A stretch of DNA of 64,000 bases from Hymenobacter properus (GTDB lineage Bacteria; Bacteroidota; Bacteroidia; Cytophagales; Hymenobacteraceae): assembly GCF_015694735.1 (NCBI RefSeq), contig NZ_JADQDP010000002.1, forward strand, positions 868,001 to 932,000, written 5' to 3'. Position 1 is the stretch's first letter, and each line of letters begins with the position of its first letter. Shown here one piece after another: positions 43,740 to 51,749 of this stretch. A program made the position numbers and the translations under genes. The notes under the pieces were generated by a model. It was not told the DNA's origin, made no database searches, and saw only the letters and a list, made by a program, of their open reading frames with translations.

Positions 43740-43843
43740 AAGGGGGGGCGTTCTACTTGTTGGAAGCGCCACCGCTATGACTGGCCACTCCCGGTCAACG
43801 TTGCATCAGTCCAACGAACGGGCTGATGCGGGGTGCCGCACCG

Positions 43844-43851
43844 TACCTTTG
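43844..43851 (+). promoter_or_regulatory. -7 promoter element of the radical SAM gene
   Basis: TACCTTTG matches TAnnTTTG. The predicted start near 43856 leaves about 4 nt before ATG 43860, so the mRNA may be leaderless. Confidence 0.6.
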
Positions 43852-43859
43852 GCCCTCCT

Positions 43860-44843
43860 ATGCGCCTCGTCAAGCATCCCGTCCTCTGCAATTACTACGT
43901 CACGTACCGCTGCAATGCGAAGTGCGCGTTTTGCGATATCTGGGAGAAGCCTTCGCCTTACATCACACTCGAAGACGTGACGCAGAACCTGCGCGACCTC
44001 AAGCGGCTGGGCGTGTCGGTGATTGATTTCACGGGCGGCGAGCCGCTGCTGCACCGGCAGCTGCCCGAGTTTCTGGGACTGGCGCGGGAGATGGGCTTCA
44101 TCACCACCGTAACGACCAACGGCCTGCTCTACCCCAAAAATGCCGAAAAGCTGCGCGGCAAGGTGGATATGCTGCACTTCTCGCTCGATAGCATCGACCG
44201 CGAAACGCACGACCGGGGCCGCGGCGTGACCTGCTACGATTTTGTGCTCGAAAGCATCCGGGTGGCCAAAGAGCTGGGCGAGCGGCCGGATATCCTGTTC
44301 ACCGTCTTCCGCAAAAATCTGCAGGATTTGGAGGCTGTTTACCAGGAAATCACCCAGCCCAACGGCCTCGTGCTCATCCTCAATCCCGCCTTCGAATACG
44401 GTGAGGTGCAAACCGGCGAGCAGCTCACCCCTGAGGAACTGAACTACCTCTCGGCTTTTGGCCGGCGCAAGGGCGTGTACCTGAACGAGGCCTTCATCCA
44501 ATTGCGGCGCGACGGCGGTAACCACGTGGCCGCACCCGTGTGCCGGGCCGCCAGCACCACGCTGGTCATCTCGCCCAGCAACGAGCTGGTGCTGCCCTGC
44601 TACCACCTCGGTGAGCAGAAATTCCCCATCAACGGGCAGCTATTCGACCTGTACAACGCGCCCGAAACCCAGCGTCTGGCTGCGCTGGAAGGCCGCCTGC
44701 CGCAGTGCGAGGGCTGCACCATCAACTGCTACATGCAGCCTAGCTTCGCCGTCGAAACCAGTAAGTATTTCTGGCAGGCGCTGCCCAGCACGCTCAAGTA
44801 TAACTGGGAAAAAGGCACCTGGAAGCGGCTGATTGGTGCCTAA
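43860..44843 (+). CDS. radical SAM protein with SPASM-like C-terminus
   Basis: 327 residues from ATG 43860. The radical SAM cluster motif is CNAKCAFC (Cys18, 22, 25), followed by DFTGGEPLLHRQLPEF, TTNGLL and LHFSLDSIDRETHD. The C-terminal region carries extra cysteines (CRAAS, LPCYHLG, CEGCTINCYMQ), consistent with a second iron-sulfur site. It resembles HpnH/MoaA-type and peptide-modifying radical SAM enzymes; the substrate is not evident and no precursor peptide gene is adjacent. Its last bases overlap the convergent gene by 4 bp. Confidence 0.9.
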   Translation: MRLVKHPVLCNYYVTYRCNAKCAFCDIWEKPSPYITLEDVTQNLRDLKRLGVSVIDFTGGEPLLHRQLPEFLGLAREMGFITTVTTNGLLYPKNAEKLRGKVDMLHFSLDSIDRETHDRGRGVTCYDFVLESIRVAKELGERPDILFTVFRKNLQDLEAVYQEITQPNGLVLILNPAFEYGEVQTGEQLTPEELNYLSAFGRRKGVYLNEAFIQLRRDGGNHVAAPVCRAASTTLVISPSNELVLPCYHLGEQKFPINGQLFDLYNAPETQRLAALEGRLPQCEGCTINCYMQPSFAVETSKYFWQALPSTLKYNWEKGTWKRLIGA

Positions 44844-45331
44844 TTGGTCGGTACCGTGCTAGGGCCTGGTACTCCCAATTGCTCCAGCACCTGGGTAATT
44901 TCGGCGGGGCGTTGGGTGCCTAGTAGGAGGCGGCTCCCGTCGCGTAGCTCCAGTTGCAAGCCCTGGTCGCCCGAGATATTTAGGGCGCGGTTGCTCTGCG
45001 AGCCTTTCAGGCCCCAGCCGCCGTATTCGCCTAGTGGGTCGTAGCTGCGCACGTAAGCTGCTGCTAGTTCAGTCCAGGGCCGGGAGCGCCAGGTTAATTG
45101 CAGCGGAAACAAGCGGTAGTGCACTCCGGCTGCATCCAGCCGAGTTTCGAGGCGCAGCGTGAGCAGCAGGCCAATGCTCAGCACCACTATCACGCCCGCT
45201 ACCGCCGCCGACCACCCGGCTTGGTTTGGGTTGGCCGGTAGCAACCACCACAGCGTTGCTATCACAATAGCTGGCGCCAGCAGCAGCGGCCACCAGCGAC
45301 GGATGAAAACCTGACGTTCCTGAAAAAGCAT
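44840..45331 (-). CDS. membrane protein with PH-like domain, hypothetical
   Basis: 163 residues. Two transmembrane helices lie near the N-terminus (WWPLLLAPAIVIATLWWLLP and AAVAGVIVVLSIGLLLTL), followed by a beta-rich domain (RLDAAGVHYRLFPLQLTWRSRPWTELAAAYVRSYDPLGEYGGWGLK...LQLELRDGSRLLLGTQRPAEITQVLEQLG), a pattern seen in bacterial PH-like membrane proteins. The function is unknown. It converges on the radical SAM gene with a 4-bp overlap. Confidence 0.75.
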   Translation of the reverse strand: MLFQERQVFIRRWWPLLLAPAIVIATLWWLLPANPNQAGWSAAVAGVIVVLSIGLLLTLRLETRLDAAGVHYRLFPLQLTWRSRPWTELAAAYVRSYDPLGEYGGWGLKGSQSNRALNISGDQGLQLELRDGSRLLLGTQRPAEITQVLEQLGVPGPSTVPTN

Positions 45332-45402
45332 GGGAGTAAGAAAAAAGGAGGTTGTGCCAGAAACAGCCGCATATTTACGACCGAACCAATTACTGTATCG
45401 CC

Positions 45403-45933
45403 ATGCCCGCTCTCGTATTACAAGTTCACGGCATTTTTCCGCAAATTCCGGCCGACTGCTTCGTAGCCGATAATGCCACCATCGTCGGCGACGTGGTGCT
45501 GGGCTCGAAATGCACCGTCTGGTTCACGGCTGTTATTCGGGGCGACGTACACAGCATCCGCATTGGCGACGAAACCAACATTCAGGATGGCGCGGTGCTG
45601 CACTGCACCTACCAAAAAGCACCGCTCCGCATCGGCAGCCGCGTCAGCATCGGGCACCGGGCGCTGGTGCACGGCTGCACCGTCGAGGACGAGGTGCTTA
45701 TTGGCATGGGCGCTATCGTGATGGACCACGCCGTAGTGGGCACGGGCTGCATCATCGCGGCCGGGGCCGTGGTGCTGGAAAATTTTGTGTGCGAGCCCGG
45801 CTTTCTCTACGCCGGCGTTCCGGCCCGCAAAATCAAGCCCGTGACGGAAGCCCAGCGCGAAGGGTTGAAGCGTACGGCCGCTAATTACCAGACGTACGCC
45901 AGCTGGTTCGAGCCGGCGGGTGAAGTTCAGTAA
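45403..45933 (+). CDS. gamma-carbonic anhydrase family protein
   Basis: 176 residues from ATG 45403. The left-handed beta-helix is built of hexapeptide repeats (ATIVGDVVLGSKCTVWFTAVIRGDV, IRIGDETNIQDGAVLHC, LRIGSRVSIGHRALVHGCTVEDEVLIGMGAIVMDHAVVG) with the expected Arg-Gly-Asp and the metal-site His residues (VLHC, SIGH, LVHGC). It ends with the C-terminal helix EAQREGLKRTAANYQTYASWF. Related proteins hydrate CO2 or are inactive structural homologues. Confidence 0.9.
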   Translation: MPALVLQVHGIFPQIPADCFVADNATIVGDVVLGSKCTVWFTAVIRGDVHSIRIGDETNIQDGAVLHCTYQKAPLRIGSRVSIGHRALVHGCTVEDEVLIGMGAIVMDHAVVGTGCIIAAGAVVLENFVCEPGFLYAGVPARKIKPVTEAQREGLKRTAANYQTYASWFEPAGEVQ

Positions 45934-46106
45934 AGTCCGAAATTTGCAAGTGTTTACGTGAGGTTTATTATTAAATATCAAATAATTGCAGCCGTGCCTT
46001 CACCAAAATGTTACTCAAAGGGAAGTCCTTTAAAATGAAATATTGATTTGGATGAGGAGCGTAGCATGGAGTCATTCGTTTTCTCTAACCGCTACATGTC
46101 TTTCTT

Positions 46107-46784
46107 ATGCGCCCGCGTTATCGTGTTTTGCCCATCGTGGCGCTGTTAGCGCTGGTTGTAGCGCTACTACCGGGATGCCAGCGGGCGTCTTATTCTTTTC
46201 AGCCGGTGCCTGCTGCGCCAGCGGCCCCTGTTGCGCTGCCCGGCGCAGATGTTGCCCCTGAACTTACGGCTCTGTCGCGCCCCCCTGAAGCTGCAGGGAA
46301 GGACCTGTTTCGTCTGAAACGGATTTTATGGCACCGTAAACCAGTTGTTGCAGCTGCCCAGCGGCGGGTTGGCGTAGTAAGAGCAGCCCGGCCCGCAACG
46401 GCCCGCGGGCAGCGGCGCCCAACGGCGCAGACCCATTATCAACCCGCGAAGCATCTCCAGAAAAACGCTGCTCAGCCCGGACCCGGCCGACACCGCAGCA
46501 AAGCCGTTGCCTTGCTACTGGCGGTTTTTCTCGGCCCATTCGGCGCACACCGTTTCTACCTCGGGTATTATGCCCAAGGGGCTGCCTATCTGGGTTTAAC
46601 AGCCGCAGCGGCGTTTTTCTTTTTGTTGAGTTTGATAAGCCTGCTGGCCGCTACGGCTTCGGTATCGGGGTTCTTCACCGTTACCCTGCTGCTCACCATA
46701 GCAATCGAAATCTGGCTGGGCTCCGACATCGTTCGCATTATCGCCAACGACCTCTTGCCTAAGGACGGTGACTATGAAAGGTAG
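46107..46784 (+). CDS. TM2-domain lipoprotein
   Basis: 225 residues from ATG 46107. The lipobox is LVVALLPGCQRAS. A disordered, basic middle (about 40-130) precedes a TM2 domain: SKAVALLLAVFLGPFGAHRFYLGYYAQGAAYLGL with the GxxGxHRFYLG signature, then a second pair of hydrophobic segments. TM2 proteins are membrane proteins of unclear function. The lipobox plus two transmembrane helices is an unusual but recurring Bacteroidota layout. Confidence 0.85.
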   Translation: MRPRYRVLPIVALLALVVALLPGCQRASYSFQPVPAAPAAPVALPGADVAPELTALSRPPEAAGKDLFRLKRILWHRKPVVAAAQRRVGVVRAARPATARGQRRPTAQTHYQPAKHLQKNAAQPGPGRHRSKAVALLLAVFLGPFGAHRFYLGYYAQGAAYLGLTAAAAFFFLLSLISLLAATASVSGFFTVTLLLTIAIEIWLGSDIVRIIANDLLPKDGDYER

Positions 46785-46827
46785 TCAGCCAATAAAAGCC
46801 AATGCGCTAGGTCTGTATTGAAGTAGC

Positions 46828-48165
46828 CTACAACTCGTCGTCGAGCTCGCCGCGCGGGGCTTCGCGCTCGGTGGGCGTGGTCACGCGCAATTGCACCAGC
46901 TCCACGGCGCGGCGCGAGCGTTGCAGCACGCGGAACTCGTAGGGGTCGAGCACAGCCACGTCGCCCACTTCCGGGATGCTGCCGTAGATGACGTTGAGCA
47001 GGCCGCCCACGGTTTCGTAGTCTTCGCCTTCGGGCAAGGGGTAGGGGAGGTACTCGTTGGCGTCGGGAATGGGCGTGGCGGGGTTCACGCGGTATTCGTC
47101 TTCGGCTACTTTCTCCACCACGGGCACCTCGTTGTCGTACTCGTCCTGGATTTCGCCCACCAGCTCCTCCATGATGTCCTCGATGGTGACAATGCCCGAC
47201 ACGCCGCCGAACTCGTCGCTTACAATGGCCATCACAATGTGTTTGCGCTGGAACTGGCGGAGCAGGCGGTTGATTTTCTTGGTTTCGGGCACGAAGTAGG
47301 GCGGGCGCATGATGCGGGCCAGCTCCACGGGTTCGCCGCGGCGGATGATGGGCAGCAGGTCTTTCACGTTGAGCACGCCCACGATGTTGTCGATGTTGCC
47401 TTCGTACACGGGCATGCGCGAGAAGCCTTCGGCAAACACCGTGTCCAGAATTTTATCCGCCGGGGCGTTCACGTCGAGGGCCGAGAGCTTGGTGCGGGGC
47501 ACCATGATTTGCTTCACCATGCGGTCGTTGAATTCGAACACGTTCTCAATCAGCTCGTGCTCAGAATCCTGGATTTCGCCGGTTTCCTTGCCCTGGTCAA
47601 TCAAAAAGCGCAGCTCCTCGGCCGTGTGCACGTCGTGCCCGTGCGTCGATTTCACCCCAAACAAGCCCAGCAAGCCGTTCGATAGCCTGTTTAGCAGCCA
47701 GATGGCCGGGTACGTCACCACGTAAAACACCCGCAGCGGCGCCGCGATGGCCAGCGTGGTGGCTTCCGATTTTTGAATGGCCAGTACCTTGGGCGCCTGC
47801 TCGCCGATGACGATGTGCAGCGTGGTGATGATGGTGAATGACACCGCCACGAGGGCGAAACCGTGGGCCGCGGCCGGTGCCAGCGTGAAGCCCAGCTTTT
47901 CGATGGTGGTCAGCACGATGTCGGCCACCACGCTTTCCCCAATCCAGCCCAGCGCCAGCGAGGCCAGTGTGATGCCCAGCTGCGTGGCCGACAGGTAGGC
48001 GTCGAGGTTGCGCAACATGCTTTGCGTGAGGCTGGCCAGCCGGTTGCCCTCTTGCGCTTTCAAATCGATTTGGGACGCTCGCACCTTCACCAGGGCAAAT
48101 TCAGCCGCCACAAAAAAGCCGTTTACCAGAACCAGTAAAACGGTGATAAGTATTTTTAAACCCAT
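46828..48165 (-). CDS. CNNM/CBS-domain (CorC/hemolysin-like) membrane protein
   Basis: 445 residues from ATG 48165. The DUF21/CNNM transmembrane domain (ILITVLLVLVNGFFVAAEFALVKVRASQID ... LDAYLSATQLGITLASLALGWIGE) is followed by a CBS pair (MVPRTKLSALDVNAPADKILDTVFAEGFSRMPVYEGNIDNIVGVLNVKDLLP ... HIVMAIVSDEFGGVSGIVTIEDIMEELVGEIQDEYD) and a CorC/HlyC C-terminal domain. It is likely involved in Mg2+ or Co2+ homeostasis at the inner membrane. The DsbD gene is divergent. Confidence 0.93.
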   Translation of the reverse strand: MGLKILITVLLVLVNGFFVAAEFALVKVRASQIDLKAQEGNRLASLTQSMLRNLDAYLSATQLGITLASLALGWIGESVVADIVLTTIEKLGFTLAPAAAHGFALVAVSFTIITTLHIVIGEQAPKVLAIQKSEATTLAIAAPLRVFYVVTYPAIWLLNRLSNGLLGLFGVKSTHGHDVHTAEELRFLIDQGKETGEIQDSEHELIENVFEFNDRMVKQIMVPRTKLSALDVNAPADKILDTVFAEGFSRMPVYEGNIDNIVGVLNVKDLLPIIRRGEPVELARIMRPPYFVPETKKINRLLRQFQRKHIVMAIVSDEFGGVSGIVTIEDIMEELVGEIQDEYDNEVPVVEKVAEDEYRVNPATPIPDANEYLPYPLPEGEDYETVGGLLNVIYGSIPEVGDVAVLDPYEFRVLQRSRRAVELVQLRVTTPTEREAPRGELDDEL

Positions 48166-48424
48166 GGTAGCGGCCCCCGCGACGCGGTCGGTCTGGGGGC
48201 CTTTATGCTTCAAAAGTACGGAGTTTGGCGCAGGTAGTTGGCCCGATGAACTTTTGCGCCGCCCGATTGTCATCAGCCCGACCTTATTTTGTGGGGCCGG
48301 AAGCGGGCCAGCGGTTATGCTTTTTAGCCGTTCCGCCCCCTCTTGGATGCTCCGGCTGCAACGAGGGCCGCCCTTTTTTGGTTATTACCCCACTTTGCCC
48401 CAACTCACGGGGTTATGTCAGCTA

Positions 48425-50668
48425 ATGAATACGTCCGGGATACTTAAATTCTTTTTGCTCTGGTTGGGGCTGGCCACATCGGCCGCGGCCCAAATCCTCA
48501 CGCCCACGCACTTAAGCACGGCCCTGAGCCAGCCCACCGCCAAGGTAGGCGACGAAGTGGAGCTCATCATCAACGCCCGCATCGACGACAAGTGGCACCT
48601 CTACGCTTCCGATTTCAGCGACGAAGTGGGGCCCGTGGTGTTCACCATGGCCTTCAAGCCCAGCCCGGCCTACGCGCTGGTGGGGAAGCTGCAATCCGTA
48701 AAGTCGCACCACGAGCAGGACGAGGTATTCAAGGGCGAGGTGGCGTTCTGGGAAAAAACCGGGCAGTTGCGCCAACGCATTAAAGTGCTGCAAGCCGGCC
48801 CGCTCACCATCACCGGCACCGCCGACTACCAAAGCTGCACCACCGTCGACGGCCGCTGCGTGCCCGGCAACGACCCGCTCACCTTTGGCCCCCTCACCGT
48901 GACGGGCGGCGCGGCTCCGGCAAAAGCCACCGGCGCCGTCGCGCCGCCTGCCGCCACTACCGACCCAGCCAAAGGCGTGGCCGCTGCCACACCCGCTGCC
49001 ACTGCTGCGCCGGCCACTGCTGCCGCCACTCACGCAGCAATAGACACGCCTGCCGTAGCCCAAGCCCCGGCAGCGGAGGCCACGACCGGGCAGCCCCTGG
49101 CCGCCGCCCCGGCCGAAACGGTAGCCCCCGATGCTGCCGCACCCGCCGCTACTGCCGCGGCCGCCAGCCCGGCCGACCAAGCGGGCGGCGCTGGCCTGGG
49201 GCTGTGGCAGTACCTGCTGCTGGCTTTCGGCGCCGGACTGGTAGCCGTGATTATGCCCTGCGTGTACCCCATGCTCCCCATGACGGTGTCGTACTTCACT
49301 AACATGGGCGGCACCCGCGGGCGCAGCATCCTCATGGCCTGCGTTTATGGGCTATCCATTATTGCTATTTACACTTCCGTGGGGGTGGTGCTCAGCCTGC
49401 TGTTTGGGGCCGATGCTGCTAATGTTATCAGCTCGCACTGGCTGCCCAACCTGCTTTCCTTCGTGATTTTCATCTTGTTCGGCTTGTCGTTTCTGGGCTT
49501 GTTCGAGATTCAGGCCCCGAGCAGCTTGGTGAATAAAGTAGACGCCCAAGCCGACAAGGGCGGCTGGACCGGGCTGTTCTTCATGGCGGCTACCTTGGTG
49601 CTGGTGTCGTTTTCGTGCACCGTGCCCATTGTGGGCGCCGTGGCCATTGCAGCTTCCAAAGGTGAGCTGCTGCGGCCCACGCTGGGCATGCTGGCATTTT
49701 CGCTGGCCTTTGCGCTGCCGTTCATCGTCTTCGCCCTGTTTCCCACCTGGCTTAAGTCCTTGCCCCGCTCGGGCGGCTGGCTGAACGTGCTAAAGGTGGT
49801 GCTGGGCTTCGTGGAGCTGGGTATGGCGTTTAAATTCCTGAGCTCGGCCGACTTGTCCTACCACTGGGGGCTGGTGCCGCGTCCGCTGTTCCTCACCATC
49901 TGGATAGTGCTGGCGGCCGTGCTGGGCTTTTACCTGCTGGGCAAAATCAAGCTGCCGCACGACAGCGAAACGGTGCATGTGAGCGTGCCGCGGCTCGTAT
50001 TGTCGATGATTGCCTTCATGTTTGCCGTGTACCTGGTGCCGGGCCTGTTTGGGGCGCCGCTGCCCACGCTCTCGGCCATTGTGCCGCCGCCCACGCGCCA
50101 CGATTTCAACCTGGCCACGGCCGGGACGGCCGTGCCGGCCACACCCGCCGTAGCCAGCAGCAACTGTGCCCCGGCCCGCTACGATGATATTCTGGAATTG
50201 CCCTTGGGGCTGAATGGCTATTTCACTTTGCAGGAGGCCATTAAGTGCGCCAAGGAGCAGGGCAAGCCCATTTTTGTCGATTTCACGGGCCACAACTGCG
50301 GCAACTGCCGCCGCATGGAGGCCGATGTGTGGTCGCACGAAGAAGTACTGCGCCAGCTACGCGAAAAGTACGTGGTAGTGGCCCTGTATGCTGATGATAA
50401 AACCACGCTGCCGGCCTCCGAGTGGTATACCTCGCCGCGCGACAACCGCCAGAAAACCAGCATCGGCGAGCAAAACCTGGACTTCCAAATCAGCAAGTTC
50501 AACGCCAACGCCCAGCCCTATTACGTGTTGCTCAACCCCGACGACCCAACCAACAAGCCCTTGGTAGCGCCCATCGCCTACGAGCCCGACGTAGCCAAAT
50601 TCAGCGCCTACCTAGAGGCTGGGGTGAAGCAATACCAGAGCCAGCGCAGCCCCGTAGCTGCTAGGTAG
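48425..50668 (+). CDS. DsbD-family thiol:disulfide interchange protein
   Basis: 747 residues from ATG 48425. The signal peptide is LLWLGLATSAAAQ. The N-terminal DsbD-alpha domain has the pair CTTVDGRC. A long Ala/Pro/Thr-rich linker (about 165-265) leads to eight transmembrane helices with MPCVYPM and SCTVPIVG. The C-terminal thioredoxin-like domain has the active site CGNC (GHNCGNCRRM). It passes electrons from cytoplasmic thioredoxin to periplasmic proteins, for disulfide repair and cytochrome c assembly. The linker is longer and more repetitive than usual. Confidence 0.93.
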   Translation: MNTSGILKFFLLWLGLATSAAAQILTPTHLSTALSQPTAKVGDEVELIINARIDDKWHLYASDFSDEVGPVVFTMAFKPSPAYALVGKLQSVKSHHEQDEVFKGEVAFWEKTGQLRQRIKVLQAGPLTITGTADYQSCTTVDGRCVPGNDPLTFGPLTVTGGAAPAKATGAVAPPAATTDPAKGVAAATPAATAAPATAAATHAAIDTPAVAQAPAAEATTGQPLAAAPAETVAPDAAAPAATAAAASPADQAGGAGLGLWQYLLLAFGAGLVAVIMPCVYPMLPMTVSYFTNMGGTRGRSILMACVYGLSIIAIYTSVGVVLSLLFGADAANVISSHWLPNLLSFVIFILFGLSFLGLFEIQAPSSLVNKVDAQADKGGWTGLFFMAATLVLVSFSCTVPIVGAVAIAASKGELLRPTLGMLAFSLAFALPFIVFALFPTWLKSLPRSGGWLNVLKVVLGFVELGMAFKFLSSADLSYHWGLVPRPLFLTIWIVLAAVLGFYLLGKIKLPHDSETVHVSVPRLVLSMIAFMFAVYLVPGLFGAPLPTLSAIVPPPTRHDFNLATAGTAVPATPAVASSNCAPARYDDILELPLGLNGYFTLQEAIKCAKEQGKPIFVDFTGHNCGNCRRMEADVWSHEEVLRQLREKYVVVALYADDKTTLPASEWYTSPRDNRQKTSIGEQNLDFQISKFNANAQPYYVLLNPDDPTNKPLVAPIAYEPDVAKFSAYLEAGVKQYQSQRSPVAAR

Positions 50669-50696
50669 CGGAATAGTTGCTGCTGAAAACGTTATG

Positions 50697-50742
50697 AAAA
50701 AGCCCGTCATGCTGAGCGAACTCAAAGCATGACGGGCTTTTT
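50697..50742 (+). terminator. terminator after DsbD, carrying the repeat core
   Basis: A perfect 17-bp stem (50697-50713 with 50726-50742), loop 12 nt, with a long T-run. The left arm and loop read GTCATGCTGAGCG, the same start as the palindrome family at 30986, 51641 and 61472, so it may be a shortened member. Confidence 0.85.
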
Positions 50743-51146
50743 TGCAAGAATGCCTGTTTCGTAGGCATCCCTTGTTTCCGCAAACGTTTTAATACACGAA
50801 GAGGCGACCCCCACCCAGAGGTCGCCTCTTACATGTGTGAGGCGCGCACCCACCCAGATGCGCTGCCTCGTTTTCCCCTCTTCTCCTCCGTATCCGACCA
50901 CGGCAATCGCGAAAATAACTGGCCCTCTTTGAGGCCGAAAGCTTGCAATTAGGCCGGATATCCTCCGTTTCTTTGCGAACTTATTCTTTTGCGACTCTTA
51001 TGCCGTGGCCTTCTGCCTTGGATTGCAACAAATGTAAGAGGCGAACTAAGGTGATGCAAATATTTTTGTTGTTCAAGTAAAAATTTACAATAAAAATAAT
51101 ATTGCCGCCTTAATTTTGTAAAGCATTCCAAACACTCCTGCAAAAA
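50743..51146. other. AT-rich gap upstream of the Lrp gene
   Basis: About 400 bp. It includes a run GAGGCGACC.. AGAGGTCGCCTC (around 50800-50828) that can fold, and a strongly AT-rich segment (51050-51120) holding the Lrp promoter. No gene is visible. Confidence 0.5.
51111..51118 (+). promoter_or_regulatory. -7 promoter element of the Lrp/AsnC gene
   Basis: TAATTTTG matches TAnnTTTG within an AT-rich region. The predicted start near 51123 gives a 24-nt leader. Lrp-family regulators often bind AT-rich DNA upstream of their own gene. Confidence 0.6.
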
Positions 51147-51611
51147 ATGGCTAGAAATTACGAACTTGATGACACCGACCGCAACATTCTGAACCTGCTG
51201 ATTCAGGATGCCAAAATGCCGTACACGGAAATCGCCCGAAAAGTCAACGTTTCGGGTGGCACGGTGCACGTGCGCATGGCCCGGCTCGAAGAAATCGGCA
51301 TTGTGCAAGGCGCCACCCTGCGCATCGATTACCAGAAGCTGGGCTACGGCGTGAGCGCCTTCCTCGGCATCTACCTGCTCAAGAGCTCGGTGTACACCAG
51401 CGTGGTCAACCAGCTGCGCGACATTCCGGAGGTGGTAAGCATTCATTTCACCACCGGTGCCTACGGCGTATTTGCCCGCCTCGTGTGCCGCGACACGCAG
51501 CACCTGCGCGACGTCCTTCACGACCGGATTCAGCCCATCGACGGCATCGAGCGCACCGAAACGCTGATTTCGCTGGAGGAGGTAGTAAACCGCCCCACGC
51601 AGCTGACTTAA
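51147..51611 (+). CDS. Lrp/AsnC family transcriptional regulator
   Basis: 154 residues. The N-terminal helix-turn-helix is LDDTDRNILNLLIQDAKMPYTEIARKVNVSGGTVHVRMARLEEIGIVQG. The C-terminal RAM/AsnC ligand-binding domain is GYGVSAFLGIYLLKSSVYTSVVNQLRDIPEVVSIHFTTGAYGVFARLVCRDTQHLRDVLHDRIQPIDGIERTETLISL. Members bind DNA as multimers and respond to amino acids. No adjacent metabolic operon reveals the target. Confidence 0.95.
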   Translation: MARNYELDDTDRNILNLLIQDAKMPYTEIARKVNVSGGTVHVRMARLEEIGIVQGATLRIDYQKLGYGVSAFLGIYLLKSSVYTSVVNQLRDIPEVVSIHFTTGAYGVFARLVCRDTQHLRDVLHDRIQPIDGIERTETLISLEEVVNRPTQLT

Positions 51612-51640
51612 TTCGATGACCGGCTGACGGTCAATGTATA

Positions 51641-51740
51641 AGAACGTCCTGCTGAGCGCAGCCGAAGCATCTCTACCGCGCAACGTAATTCATTTACTGC
51701 TGCGGTAGAGATGCTTCGGCTGCGCTCAGCAGGACGTTCT
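51641..51740. repeat. 39-bp perfect palindromic repeat (family member 2)
   Basis: The arms 51641-51679 and 51702-51740 are exact reverse complements, with a 22-nt loop. The arm shares GCTGAGCGCAG..GAAGCATCT with the palindrome at 61472. The reverse complement of the loop region (CGCAGCAGTAAATGAATTAC) nearly matches the loop of that copy. It sits between the Lrp and SPFH genes and can act as a terminator. Confidence 0.9.
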
Positions 51741-51749
51741 ATTTTTTGT